From Actinostola sp. cb2023 (taxonomy: Eukaryota; Cnidaria; Anthozoa; Actiniaria; Actinostolidae): 64,000 nucleotides of DNA. Location of the stretch: NCBI GenBank assembly GCA_033675265.1, contig JAUJYZ010001480.1, forward strand, positions 659,473 through 723,472, given 5' to 3'. The position numbers and the translations under genes are program-made. Under the pieces are notes generated by a model. The model was given only the letters and a program-made list of their open reading frames with translations, searched no databases and was not told where the DNA came from. Positions within the stretch are counted from its first letter, which is position 1. Each line of letters begins with the position of its first letter. Of this stretch, positions 1 through 26,575 are shown piece after piece.

Positions 1-2280
1 ATAGAGGTCACGTAGAGGTTGCATAGTGGTCACGTAGAGGTTGCATAGTGGTCACGTAGAGGTTGCATAGTGGTCATGTAGATGTTGGATAGTGGTTACG
101 TAGAGGTTGCATAGTGGTCACGTAGAGGTTGCATAGTGGTCACGTAGAGGTTGCATAGTGGTCACGTAGAGGTTGCATAGTGGTCACGTAGAGGTTGCAT
201 AGTGGTCACGTAGAGGTTGCATAGTGGTCACGTAGAGGTTGCATAGTGGTCACGTAGAGGTTGCATAGTGGTCACGTAGAGGTTGCATAGGGGTCACGTT
301 AGGGTCATGTAATGGTCATGGTAGAGGTCACATAGTGGTCATGTAGAGGTTGCATAGTGGTCATGTAGAGGTTGCATAGGGGTCACGTAGAGGTTGCATA
401 GTGGTCACGTAGAGGTTGCATAGTGGTCAGGTTGCATAGTGGTCACGTAGAGGTTGCATAGTGGTCACGTAGAGGTTGCATAGTGGTCACGTAGAGGTTG
501 CATAGTGGTCACGTAGAGGTTGCATAGTGGTCACGTAGAGGTTGCATAGTGGTTACGTAGAGGTTGCATAGGGGTCATGTAGAGGTTGCATAGGGGTCAC
601 GTAGAGGTTGCATAGTGGTCACGTAGAGGTTGCATAGTGGTTACGTAGAGGTTGCATAGGGGTCACGCATAGAGGTCACGTAGAGGTTGCATAGTGGTCA
701 CGTAGAGGTTGCATAGTGGTCACGTAGAGGTTGCATAGTGGTCACGTAGAGGTTGCATAGTGGTCACGTAGAGGTTGCATAGTGGTCACGCAGAGGTTGC
801 ATAGTGGTCACGTAGAGGTTGCATAGTGGTTACGTAGAGGTTGCATAGTGGTCACGTAGAGGTTGCATAGTGGTTACGTAGAGGTTGCATAGTGGTCATG
901 TAGAGGTTGCATAGGGGTCACGTTAGGGTCATGTAATGGTCATGGTAGAGGTCACATAGTGGTCACGTAGAGGTTGCATAGTGGTCACGTAGAGGTTGCA
1001 TAGTGGTCACGTAGAGGTTGCATAGTGGTTACGTAGAGGTTGCATAGTGGTCATGTAGAGGTTGCATAGGGGTCACGTTAGGGTCATGTAATGGTCATGG
1101 TAGAGGTCACATAGTGGTCATGTAGAGGTTGCATAGTGGTCATGTAGAGGTTGCATAGGGGTCACGTAGAGGTTGCATAGTGGTCACGTAGAGGTTGCAT
1201 AGTGGTCATGTAGAGGTTGCATAGTGGTCACGTAGAGGTTGCATAGTGGTCACGTAGAGGTTGCATAGTGGTCACGTAGAGGTTGCATAGTGGTCACGTA
1301 GAGGTTGCATAGTGGTCATGTAGAGGTTGCATAGTGGTCACGTAGAGGTTGCATAGTGGTCATGTAGTAGAGGTTGCATAGGGGTCACGTAGAGGTTGCA
1401 TAGTGGTCACGTAGAGGTTGCATAGTGGTTACGTAGAGGTTGCATAGTGGTCACGCAGAGGTTGCATAGTGGTCACGTAGAGGTTGCATAGTGGTTACGT
1501 AGAGGTTGCATAGTGGTTACGTAGAGGTTGCATAGTGGTCATGTAGAGGTTGCATAGGGGTCACGTAGAGGTTGCATAGTGGTCACGTAGAGGTTGCATA
1601 GTGGTCACGTAGAGGTTGCATAGTGGTCATGTAGATGTTGGATAGTGGTGACGTAGTGGTGACGTAGAGGTTGCATAGTGGTCACGTAGAGGTTGCATAG
1701 TGGTCACGTAGAGGTTGCATAGTGGTCACGTAGAGGTTGCATAGTGGTCATGTAGAGGTTGCATAGGGGTCACGTTAGGGTCATGTAATAGTCATGGTAG
1801 AGGTTGCATAGTGGTCACGTAGAGGTTGCATAGTGGTCACATAGAGGTTGCATAGTGGTCATGTAGAGGTTGCATAGGGGTCACGTTAGGGTCATGTAAT
1901 AGTCATGGTAGAGGTTGCATAGTGGTCACGTAGAGGTTGCATAGTGGTCACGTAGAGGTTGCATAGTGGTCACGTAGAGGTTGCATAGTGGTCACGTAGA
2001 GGTTGCATAGTGGTTACGTAGAGGTTGCATAGTGGTCATGTAGAGGTTGCATAGGGGTCACGTTAGGGTCATGTAATGGTCATGGTAGAGGTCACATAGT
2101 GGTCACGTAGAGGTTGCATAGTGGTCACATAGTGGTTGTGTAAACGTCGCAGTGGTTGCGTAGTGGTTGTGTAATGGTCGCGTAGTGGTCCAGTAGTGGT
2201 CATGTAATGTAGAGGTCACATATAGGTCGCATGGTGGTTGCATAGTGGTCAGGTAGAGGTCAAGTAAGTGGTCGCGTAGT
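1..2280. repeat. 22-bp minisatellite (GTGGTCACGTAGAGGTTGCATA)n
   Basis: About 100 tandem copies of a 22-bp unit that reads roughly GTGGTCACG followed by TAGAGGTTGCATA, with variants TCATG, TTACG and AGGGG. A variant block containing CACGTTAGGGTCATGTAAT recurs near 290, 912, 1070, 1762, 1880 and 2060, which shows higher-order duplication. After about 2120 the units decay. It lies downstream of HEATR6 exon 14 on the minus strand, so it is probably intronic, and it continues past the left edge. Confidence 0.95.
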
Positions 2281-2532
2281 TAATGCAAACATTGTTAATG
2301 ACTGCTACATGTATAACTCATCCTGTACCTGTTGTTTGGTTATCGTTACATGAGATTCTTTGTTCTGAGTTTGACCAGGCAAACACAAATACATTATTCG
2401 ACCAAGTTCTTGAAGCAACTAAAATAAGAATGAATCGGAAATCATAAAAAGTTAAACATAATGGCGTTAAAACATACAAACAAAAGAACTGTAGGACAGA
2501 CGCACACTAAAGTCATTCTCTAAGCTGTGTAC

Positions 2533-16680
<14,148 letters not shown>

Positions 16681-16837
16681 AATTAGCAAACTCTCTACGA
16701 TTTACCCTTGATTACTCTTTGGATCTACATTAAAAACTTCATCTATCAGCGCGAGATAATACTAAATGAGCACCAAATTCATGCTAAGCCCTTCAAATCA
16801 AGCAGACAGAGATTTTCTGTGAGTTTCACGCTATTCG

Positions 16838-16879
16838 TCCGCCATTTTAAATTCCCGCTGACCATAATGTCCGCGGGAA
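16838..16879 (-). promoter_or_regulatory. Candidate HEATR6 promoter: YY1- and E2F-like sites
   Basis: On the minus strand AAAATGGCGGA (16848-16838) fits the YY1 consensus. TTCCCGC at 16852-16858 and GCGGGAA at 16873-16879 fit E2F-like sites. They lie 158-199 bases upstream of the HEATR6 ATG, a normal place for a TATA-less housekeeping promoter. No TATA box was seen. Confidence 0.5.
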
Positions 16880-16880
16880 A

Positions 16881-17380
16881 GTGAAAGATAACCATGTGGG
16901 AGGGGAGGGTAATTGATACAAAAACAACAAAAACATGATAGAACACAGCTAGTGTTGTAATGGTTCAAACTGATGCCCAATCTACAGTATTCAATACTGT
17001 TTCTCTAGAAAGGACCGGAATAGTTGCAGCATTTATGTGGGACGTGCACAGGAAGCCCAACATAATACGTATTGCGCATGCACGCTCAACCACAGGAAAC
17101 CCATCAAAAAAATATGCGTGCAAAAAAATATGCGTGCAAACAAATATTTTTTTTAAAATAAAAAGTAGCCAGGCTCACAAACAATGGTTGGGCTTAGCTT
17201 TAAATAATTAATAAATTAATAAAAGTTAAATAATTAATAAATTAATAAAAGATAAATAATTAATAAATTAATAAAAGTATTATTATGGTATGTAAATGAT
17301 AAGATAACAGTAAATAGCGACATATGTATAAACATACACAACATAGAGTGCAAACCATATGTCCGTGAAATAGTACTATT
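16881..17380. other. Intergenic region without recognised gene
   Basis: AT-rich sequence upstream of HEATR6. A short AATTAATAAATTAATAAAAG tandem repeat lies near 17200-17275. I see no supported gene. Confidence 0.6.
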
Positions 17381-17381
17381 T

Positions 17382-18354
17382 AACAATTAGTCACCAAAGG
17401 CGAGGTGAATATCGGTGAATAATAACCGAAACGAAGTCGAGGTTATTATCACTGCTATTCACTGAGCCTGAGGTGACTAATTGTTTTGGTAGAATTACAC
17501 AGGTGATTATTTGAAAAAATAAAAATAAATAAGCATTTTAAAGAAAATAAATTTTTATTTCATCAGTTTCAAAAGCTGGCAGCCATTTTGTCAAAATGCT
17601 GTAGGTAACTATCGAGAAATAGTCCGAAGTTCTCGACCAATCAGCGTGCTTGATTTTCTATAATCACCTGTGTAATTAATGGCGTGTAACACCTGTCACG
17701 TGACTTTTTAAATTTTCACCTCAGACAAACGAAAATATCATAACTGGAAAGAGCATGCTAAAGTTAGTAAAAGTGGAAGGTTTGAAGGGAAATACGTAAA
17801 TAGGGCAATATAGTTACAGGCATTCAAACTTTGCCCTTTTTGTATGGAAATGTATGTTGGAAGGCAACGCTTGCCCTCCAAGCGAAAAACCCATACAAAT
17901 CCTTGTCAAAGCGGGAAACTTTGAAAGCCGTTAACGTTTTTCTTATTTGCTTGATTCTTTTCAAATTTTCAAATTTTACTAATTTTAGTATGCTCTTTCA
18001 AGTTATGGTATTTTCGTTTGTCTTCGGTGAAAATTTAAAAAGTCACGTGACAGGTGTTACACGCCCATTAGTAGAAACCAACTAGCATACGAATCTTGCA
18101 ATCGGATTGGCTAACGTACTCACTATCTATTGAGTGATAGATAGTGAGTAGCGATAAAGCCGGCGTTTTGAACAAAAACAAAGTGGAAAATCAATAAATA
18201 TTGGTATACATTCGAAGGTAGTATGCTAGTTGGTTTCTACTAAAACAATTAGACTACTCGTTCTCGTTTTCTTTGAGTTGAAATAGTCAACTCGACGCTA
18301 CGCGCCTCATTGACTATTGACTCATAGAAAACTCGAACTCATAGTCTAATTGTT
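17382..18354. mobile_element. Cluster of nested palindromic elements
   Basis: Successive inverted-repeat units: 17382-17485 (AACAATTAGTCACC arms), about 17492-17680 (AATTACACAGGTGATTAT arms), 17681-18065 (GGCGTGTAACACCTGTCACG arms of about 110 bases), 18071-18240, and 18244-18354 (AACAATTAGACTA arms). First and last share AACAATTAG ends, which suggests that later elements landed inside an older one. Confidence 0.7.
18071..18240. mobile_element. 170-bp MITE with perfect 20-bp ends and TA duplication
   Basis: Ends GTAGAAACCAACTAGCATAC and its exact complement, flanked by TA at 18069-18070 and 18241-18242. This fits a Tc1/mariner-type MITE. Confidence 0.85.
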
Positions 18355-18833
18355 AAAGTGCATATGACACCATTTTTTTTATTTCATTTTATAACATAGA
18401 TTAGTGATGGAAATAATAATATCACAAATAAGTTTTGATTAAATTATTGCTTTTAGAGATATTTGTGAAAAACATGTTGTGAAGTGTGACGTCACGTTGT
18501 TTGATCGCACCCTGGTTTCATTGAAATCATGGCAAATATCGATCGCTTTTTGTACTAGAAAACGAAAAGAACAACAAACAATTTGAAGTAGATTAAAAGT
18601 ACAGATATAATACTTTAAACACCAAAAAAGTTAGAAGCTCTACCTGTTTATGTTTTTATCTTATGGTCGGACAAAGGCTCTTCAAACAAAGTGACGTCAT
18701 AACAGCTGATGTATTTTCCGAAAATATATTTCAAAGCAATCATTTCACAGAAAATTGATTATGTTTTCTTTGATACTACCAATAATCTGCATAATTGAGG
18801 CCAATAAAAAATTTCATGTCATATGCACTTTAA
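18353..18833. mobile_element. About 480-bp element with TTAA-flanked ends (piggyBac-like MITE)
   Basis: TTAA AGTGCATATGACA at the left and TGTCATATGCACT TTAA at the right. A TTAA target with inverted tips is the hallmark of piggyBac-type transposition. No transposase is inside. Confidence 0.7.
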
Positions 18834-19664
18834 GAGTGATTTTCTAGAAATATCAAACATCAGCTGGCCACTTGAAAAAATAGATTTCTCTGAAACTTTG
18901 CATACAAGTAAGTATTCCTGCCCTGATTACAAAAATATACTTGTAAGGCGCCGGCACCTTTGGTTTCCATGGCAACGGCCCAATGTTATTTTGGAGTGAT
19001 TTTCAGCCTCTCAAAAGTCAAAATTTCCGGCCATCTTTGAACACGTACTGCAATTTCTCTGTAGCTCTTTCATCAACAACAATCATGTCATGTGAAAGAA
19101 CCATCCTTAGTCTTTTCCGTTCGCGGGTAATTTTGGATTCCGTTGCTATAGCAACCGTGCACACGCATCGCGGGCGCAACATGCTTTTATATTTTTCAAA
19201 ATGTCTTATTTTGTCCTATATTTTGCCTTCGATAACTCTAATGGTAACGCTCAGATTCTAAAGCTGCCAATCACATTTACATACTTTATTAAACTGCTAT
19301 TGAAAAAAGCTTTCAAATTTTTGGGGCCTAAAATAACGGTCTTCTGACATCCACTGAAACACATCGTGGTGAAGCAAATCCTTCAAAATAGCAAAAATCA
19401 CGGAAAGTAAACCATCTGAAAAGTTAACTTCTGATGTCGTCTAAAAACTAAATAATCAATGATGACCGAATATAACACGTACAATTTAAGTTAGCTATCT
19501 AATATCTGAAATAAAAATTATGCAATGCCGATGAATTTGCATAATTAATTATTTTTTTTTGCACGATTTAAATTAAAATTGCTCAAAATTATTCAACTTT
19601 TTGATGGTCAAATTTTGCTCACTGCATCTTTTGAAACTGTGTATCCATAGACTATTATGCCGGG
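18834..19664. other. Intergenic region without recognised gene
   Basis: AT-rich sequence; short open frames only, none with recognisable domain content. Confidence 0.6.
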
Positions 19665-22374
19665 AATTTCAAACCATAGCTTTAATAAATAATTAATATG
19701 GTTTCTATGGCAACGTCATTTACATGTAAATAAGCCAAATGTGCATGTTATTTCTTTTAAAAACACGATTTTATTTTGGACTTAACATTCAGCATTAAAG
19801 TATTTATTTAATCTTAAATAAAAAGGCGTTAAGGCATTCAAAATAATAGAAGTGTTTTGTGCCACCTTATTATTTTTGTTTGGTACTGAACATAGTCAAG
19901 TTACCTACGCCAGTGAACTTGGACAACAGTCAACCCCTGCCTTTTCACTTGATCATCAACGCTAGTTCGGACTGTAATATATATGTATCAGCATTTGTTG
20001 ACGTTATTCAAACTTGCAAGAGCAATTATTATAAGTGCCTCGATGTATATGGAGCCTTTTGTTTTCCAGTAAAAGATGATGATGGTATATCAAACTCATC
20101 ACATAAGCGTTTTAACAGGCAAATTCCCATTGAATTGAACCTTTCGTTTTTTGATCATTCACATGAGTTATATAGCTAATTGCAAAATCGTTGTCGGGTT
20201 GAAAATCATGAAAGCTATGACCAAAAGGAATTCTGGGAAATTATAACTCTCAAATAAAACCTTTCTATGCAGACTTGTAGGATCTTAGTTAAATAGCTCA
20301 TACATCTTCAAAACTACGGGAACATTGAATATATCTGCATGTAATATGCAGGTCATGAACTGATTTCCCATCCATCCTTGTGGTCTCAGCTCAGCTTCTA
20401 TGATTTATGATTTTCAACCCGACAATGATTATGCAATTAGCTATATATACTATGGAAATCACGTGGTTACATTTCCGTTCGGAATTTTGTACCACGTGAT
20501 CACTTTAAGCCAATCATTTCGTTCAAAAATGGTACAATACACTCCAGTGAGACAAAATTCCGAACAGACATGTTACCACTTCAGAGATCAGTTTCCATAG
20601 TAAGAAGAGATTTGAATATTTTATATAATGTTACAGAAAAATTGAAAGCTAAAATATTATTAAAATCCATAAGAATATAAACCAGATATAAACTTATTTG
20701 CTGAACGTTGTGGGGGATCGCTGATGGAGTCGTTATTATGAGCCTCTATTTGCAAACGCGTTTTTCCTTTATAGAAAGCAAATTAGAACTTGGCATCAAG
20801 ATTCTAAAAAGGCCGAGTTTTGGTGAATGTTGTTAAAGGTCACATGCAACCAATCAACAAACTTTTAATCAATAAAAGATAGTCATCAGTGTTGAGAATA
20901 CTCTGGCAAAGTTTTATAGTTCTACCGTCACTATAGTGTTCGAGTTATAACAGTTTGAAGTTGCCTAATGAGCTGTTTCCGAATAATACCTGAAGACATT
21001 CTATATTTGACCAAGGTGGACTTGTGACATCACTGTACTGTTGGAAACGCTTCGTCCACTACTACGTTTAGATTGTATATTACATCATTTCTCTATACCT
21101 TTCAAACTACCTTTGTGTACTGAAGATGGTGGGAGTCTGGCGTGTTTGGGTGAAAAGTGACGTACTGAACGCGAGTAAAGATCTGAGAATTTTACGAAGA
21201 TGAAGTGAAGATCAGCCGTTTTGAATAAGGCTGCTCTATCATGAAATATAACCGGCAAAAATTATCGAATGAAAAGTCAGAATCAATTGTTTTCTAAGAC
21301 TTTGTTTGGAAAATGCATTGGATGGAACGCCTCTTGCCGTCCAATGCATTTTCCAAACAAAATCTTAGAAAACCATCGATTTTATTTTTAATGCCATTTC
21401 TCCTGGGTCAGACATTATGATCTGAACTGACTTCGCCCTTTTACTAATTTCTAGCTGCTCATTTCATTTCTGGAGTTCAATTTGACACTGCTGGTCGATT
21501 TATGGGAGTTAGGGTCACGTGACCTCTTAGTGCAAGTCGCCTATTGTGTGGCTCAGCACATTCTGCCGTATTCGGTATGATTACCAGAGTATAATCCACA
21601 GCTATTCGATAGAAAGATGAAATCATTTGGGGCCGATAGGGTATTATTCGAGTTATGCGCATTTCAAATTACACGTATCATAGTTCGAATTACACGCTTT
21701 TTGAGCTACGCGCGCGCTTGACCACACCCAAATCTGTCTTTGCCACACGCAGAGAGCATAACTAAAAATGACTAAGAGAATTTAGTGAGTTCGAGTTACG
21801 CGATGTGTGCGTAAAACGCACTAAAAAGTTTCGTGGAGTTAATTTTTTTTTATAAAAGACTAAAAAAACAAGCTTGAAAAGGATTTCAAAATATAAGTAC
21901 ATCGCAGAGGCGTGATCGAGGTAACATGAATAGTCAACTTTACTAAAAGGTGCAGCAAACAAACAAACAAAAAGGAATTCTACAAATAAATAAAACAAGC
22001 AAATATATTTTTGTCGCCAGAACAACGTACAGGCCAGGCATATAGTCCCACCTATAATCCCACCTATATTCTGTTCTAACATCATTCCATGAGTGAGGCA
22101 GCTAATTGGTTTGCCCACTCTCATCGGCTAAGTGTGAAAGCAATATGAACGTTGTTTACCAAACAAAAATAATAAGGTGGCTCAAAACACTTATATTCTT
22201 TTGAATGCCTTAACACCATATTTTAATAATTTAAGATTAATACTTTAATGCCAAATGTTGTCTAATATAAAATCGTGCTTTTTAAAAGAAACGCATTCTT
22301 ATTTGCTTGTACATGTAAAGTCAGGTCGCCATAGAAACCATATGAATTATTTATTAAAGCTATAGTTTGAAATT
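19665..22374. mobile_element. 2.7-kb foldback element with about 220-bp inverted arms
   Basis: The left arm 19665-19888 and right arm about 22155-22374 are inverted copies (GCTTTAATAAATAATTAATA, ACATGTAAATAAG, AAGGCATTCAAAATAATA...). Internal palindromes: 20171-20445 (TATAGCTAATTGC arms), 20450-20600 (CTATGGAAA arms, TA-flanked), and the hairpin at 21290-21372. No transposase frame is visible. Confidence 0.65.
21290..21372. repeat. Strong hairpin, about 36-bp arms
   Basis: TTTTCTAAGACTTTGTTTGG...GCATTGGA and its almost exact complement, separated by a short loop. Too small for a gene; probably a recent foldback insertion. Confidence 0.8.
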
Positions 22375-23056
22375 AAGAAATCACAGGAGCCCACAATAAT
22401 ATCCAACGGGCCATATCCAACATCGGAGACGAAATAATTCGAAGGCGTAAAAATGAATTCAAAAATATTTTTTTAGACTACCGAATATATGTATAACTCA
22501 TTGATCCTTTTTTTATAATCTGGCAATTTCACAGTCATTATCGTGAGATTCATAGTGATTCTTATTTTTTCCCTCTAAACTGAACTTCCCCCTCCCTTCC
22601 CCTGACTGGAGAGCCGCTAAGCAGGCTAGCATTTCAATGGTTTATGCAAATTTGCGATCAATGGTGAAATACATGTACTATAGTATACAATCATCTACCC
22701 AGGAACGTCCTTCCAGAGTTATTGGCAGTGCGTACATTGACTCTTATTCAGAAAAAAAACAATCTGCTTTCATTTCAAGGCTTACGTTCGCCGTTTGCCA
22801 AATAAAAACTCTGTGAGGACTGAATATCACAAAGTACTCACTAATATTAACCTAGCAGCTTATTGCAGAATAATGTGAGCTAAAACCACTTCAAACCCGA
22901 GGTCGAGTAAACAAATGAATCGCATCATTCCAAATTTAATACTGCTTTTAAATTCTTGAATTCGATGTTTTGATAATAATAATTTACTAACTTAGCACAA
23001 TTTGGGCTTGATTTGTGTCCCACAGGATGTTGATTTTATAAAACTTCATCATTATG
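22375..23056. other. Intergenic region without recognised gene
   Basis: No supported coding or RNA gene found. Confidence 0.5.
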
Positions 23057-23204
23057 TAAGGCTAAGAACAGACGCCGATCTTATCATGAGCCGTACCGAA
23101 ATATCCATGAGCATTTCAAAAGAATTAATAAGTAGCCGCCTCGTGATCTATTGTTTGAATTGGGTACGGCTCATGATAAGATCGGCGTCTGTTCTTAGCC
23201 TAAG
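23057..23204. mobile_element. 148-bp palindromic MITE, about 42-bp near-perfect arms
   Basis: Arms GGCTAAGAACAGACGCCGAT...GAGCCGTACC and their exact complement. The motif recalls a family common in anthozoans (from memory). Confidence 0.75.
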
Positions 23205-23681
23205 ATATCGTATGTGTCTCTTTAGCCTAGTACTCAAAGAATACTTCGAAGTATTAATATTTGTTACAACAATTTATCTGCACTTTTCTACACCATGCAG
23301 TCTCAGTTTTTGGGTAAGCTTCGTAGTCGTTGCTTTCAACTGAAAATCCAGGTTAATTTTGTAAAAAAAATGATTTTCTGTCTCTCTGTTTCGCGCAGTT
23401 CCCGCTACGTAGCGACCATCGTTGCTGATCTCTTCGTTCTTCACAGCTCCCTCACGAATGGAAGGTGGAGGTTCATAAGTATAATTTCATTTGTTCGTAT
23501 TTTTACATGGCTCGCACTATGCCTCGCATGCCTCGCATATTTGTAAAACTCATAAATAGTACGAGTCGAAACATTAAATATATCCCAGATAAAATCTATA
23601 TCACAGTAAGGTTCAATATATTATGCAAGATTATAAAAAAATTACAGTGTCATTAAAATAATAATTTCCATAACATTTTTT

Positions 23682-23987
23682 CTATTTGTGTTTGTTCCAC
23701 ATGCCATGTTTAGGGTGGTAGTAATGGACAAGACCTTTAATTTTTTTACGTTCAGATTCAAATCCTTCCATCAAAATTCTGTCCGTCATTTCAATATCTT
23801 CTCCACCCCATTTGTACTTGAATTCTTCGACATTCATGCCTCCAAATTTATCCCAATCGTTTTTGTAAATTCCAACTAGTCCGTAACCATGGAACTCCCA
23901 GTATGATCCCATATCTACTGCAGCATTTGTTCCACACTCCATGCGCATAAGTACAGGAGAGTAGAACTGGAGTCCTTGTATAGTGTG
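23682..23987 (-). CDS. B4GALNT3/4-like glycosyltransferase, last coding exon
   Basis: C-terminal 101 residues plus stop of a Golgi beta-1,4-N-acetylgalactosaminyltransferase (CHGN/GT7 type). The exon begins HTIQGLQFYSPVLMRMECG after acceptor TTTACAG. It contains GYGLVGIYKNDWDKFGGMN and EFKYKWGGEDIEMTDRIL, and ends HYYHPKHGMWNKHK. WGGED is the GT7 active-site signature. The phase-0 entry joins exactly to ...DDIRK of the exon at 30687 or 56621, giving IRK-HTIQG as in the family. Only one copy exists in the window. Confidence 0.92.
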   Translation of the reverse strand, partial: HTIQGLQFYSPVLMRMECGTNAAVDMGSYWEFHGYGLVGIYKNDWDKFGGMNVEEFKYKWGGEDIEMTDRILMEGFESERKKIKGLVHYYHPKHGMWNKHK

Positions 23988-24114
23988 CTGTAAAGAGATG
24001 GTGGAATATTAGAAAACTGAAACAAAAATGCTAGTGATCTACATGTATATGGGGTTTAGATAATCATGGACTGGACATTCAAATTTGTCGACAGTAGGAA
24101 TGCACTGACTACAA

Positions 24115-24828
24115 CTCTCTCAAGAGAGACACTACAGACACCTCTTTAAGACAGACACCTCTCTAAGACAGACACCTCTCTAAGACAGACACCTCTCTAA
24201 GACAGACACCTCTCTAAAACAGACACCTATCTAAGACAGACCCCTCTCTAAAAAAACAGACGCCTCTAAGACAGGCACCTCTCTAAGACAGACATCTCTC
24301 TGATACAGCTCCTCTCTAATACAGACACCTCTCTAAGACGGACACCTCTCTAAGATGGACACCTCTCTGAGACAGATACCTCTCTAAGACAGACGCCTCT
24401 AAGACAGGCACCTCTCTAAGACAGACATCTCTCTGATACAGCTCCTCTCTAATACAGACACCTCTAAGATGGACACCTCTCTAAGATGGACACCTCTCTG
24501 AGACAAACACCTCTCTAAGACAGACGCCTCTAAGACAGACACCTCTCTAAGACAGACATCTCTCTGATACAACTCCTCTCTAATACAGACACCTCTCTAA
24601 CACAGACACCTCTCTAACACAGACACCTCTCTAACACAGACACCTCTCTAACACAGACACCTCTCTAACACAGACACCTCTCTAACACAGACACCTCTCT
24701 AAGACAGACACCTATCTAACATACACCTTTCTAACACAGACATCTCTCTAAGACAGACATCTCTCTAAGACAGACACCTCTCTAACACAGACACCTCTCT
24801 AACACAGACACCTCTCTAAGACATACAT
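24115..24828. repeat. 17-bp minisatellite
   Basis: About 40 copies of ACACCTCTCTAAGACAG with variants (AACACAG, GATACAG). A fragment of the same repeat (CAACACAGACACCTAACT) lies at 30643-30660, beyond the 5.8-kb element, so that element interrupts this array. Confidence 0.93.
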
Positions 24829-25239
24829 GTCCAATACTCACCATCTGATACGGATGGTGAAAGTTGATTTACCACGGTATCAGATGGTGAAGTCATTAGT
24901 ATGTGTAAATCATGCATACTGATGATTCAGGAATTGAAATTCATTTTTTTAAATGTATTCAGTAATTAAAAATAAAATTGGCCTTCCTTTCCCCCTCCCC
25001 TCCCCCCATCTCCACTGACACCCTGTGTGCCAGAGGATGATGGTACCACGGTGCATCTCATTATCCGATGGTGAAATTGGTGGTTTGGTCACCCTGTGGC
25101 ATATTGCATATATTACAAGTCTTTGCCACATGCAGGGCCGGCTGGATGGTCACCATCGGTACGAGTGGTGACAGATGGTACCACGGTGCATCTCATTATC
25201 CGATGGTGTCCGATGGTGAAAGTGGTGGTTCTACGGCTA

Positions 25240-25975
25240 ACCGTTAGTTCTTTGCAAACTGAAATAACAAGACTGATCGAAGACTTCGAAAGGCCGTTAG
25301 TAGTGTTGTTGTTTGAATAGTTCTTTGCAAACAACGAATAGTTAGTTCTTTGCAAACGACGAATAACAAAACTGAAGGCTTCCCGTTATATTTAGTAGTG
25401 TTGTTGTTAGTTCTTTGCAAACAACGAATAGTATTCGTTGTTTGCAAAGAACTAACAACAACACTACTAAATATAACGGGAAGCCTTCAGTTTTGTTATT
25501 CGTCGTTTGCAAAGAACTAACTATTCGTTATTTGCAAAGAACTATTAAACAACAACACTACTAACGGCCTTTCGAAGTCTTCAGTCTTGTTATTTCAGTC
25601 GCCGATCGTCGTTTGCAAAGAACTAACAACAACACTACTAAATAGTATAACGGGAAGCCTTCAGTCTTGTTATTCGTCGTTTGCAAAGAACTAACTGTTC
25701 GTTGTTTGCAAAGAACTATTAAACAACAACACTACTAACGGCCTTTCGAAGTCTTCAGTCTTGTTATTTCAGTCGCCGATCGTCGTTTGCAAAGAACTAA
25801 CAACAACACTACTAAACATAACGGGAAGCCTTCAGTCTTGTTATTCGTCGTTTGCAAAGAACTAACTCTTCGTTGTTTGCAAAGAACTATTAAACAACAA
25901 CACTACTATTTCAGTCGCCGATCGTCGTTTGCAAAGAACTATAAAAACAAACAACAACATGTACACTACTAAATA
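25240..25975. repeat. TTTGCAAAGAACTA palindromic repeats
   Basis: An inverted pair centred near 25433 (AACAACGAATA GT ATTCGTTGTT), followed by three direct units of about 170 bases. The same family recurs inverted at 29098-29345. Encoded short frames are repeat artefacts. Confidence 0.85.
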
Positions 25976-26029
25976 TAACGGGAAGCCTTTATAGGTCTAG
26001 TGTGAACAAGACACGCGTACGGCTACTAT

Positions 26030-26575
26030 TATTCTTCGTTTTCAAAGCTCACTGCCAAGCCTACTTATATAGTATTAATTCTTCGTTTTCAAAGCTCACT
26101 GCCAAGCCTACTTATATAGTATTAATTCTTCGTTTTCAAAGCTCACTGCCAAGCCTACTTATATAGTATTAATTCTTCGTTTTCAAAGCTCACTGCCAAG
26201 CCTACTTATATAGTATTAATTCTTCGTTTTCAAAGCTCAATGCCTAGTCTACTTATATAGCATTAATTCTTCGTTTTCAAAGCTCACTGCCAAGCCTACT
26301 TATATAGTATTAATTCTTCGTTTTCAAAGCTCACTGCCAAGCCTACTTATATAGTATTAATTCTTCGTTTTCAAAGCTCACTGCCAAGCCTACTTATATA
26401 GTATTAATTCTTCGTTTTCAAAGCTCACTGCCAAGCCTACTTATATAGTATTAATTCTTCGTTTTCAAAGCTCACTGCCAAGCCTACTTATATAGTATTA
26501 ATTCTTCGTTTTCAAAGCTCACTGCCAAGCCTACTTATATGGTATTAATTCTTCGTTTTCAAAGCTCACTGCCGA
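26030..26575. repeat. 47-bp minisatellite
   Basis: About 11.5 copies of a 47-bp unit, TTCGTTTTCAAAGCTCACTG then CCAAGCCTACTTATATAG and TATTAATTC, nearly identical. Confidence 0.95.

Noticed and set aside
1..2280. CRISPR or origin iterons
   Set aside because: A 22-bp minisatellite without spacers in a eukaryotic intron.
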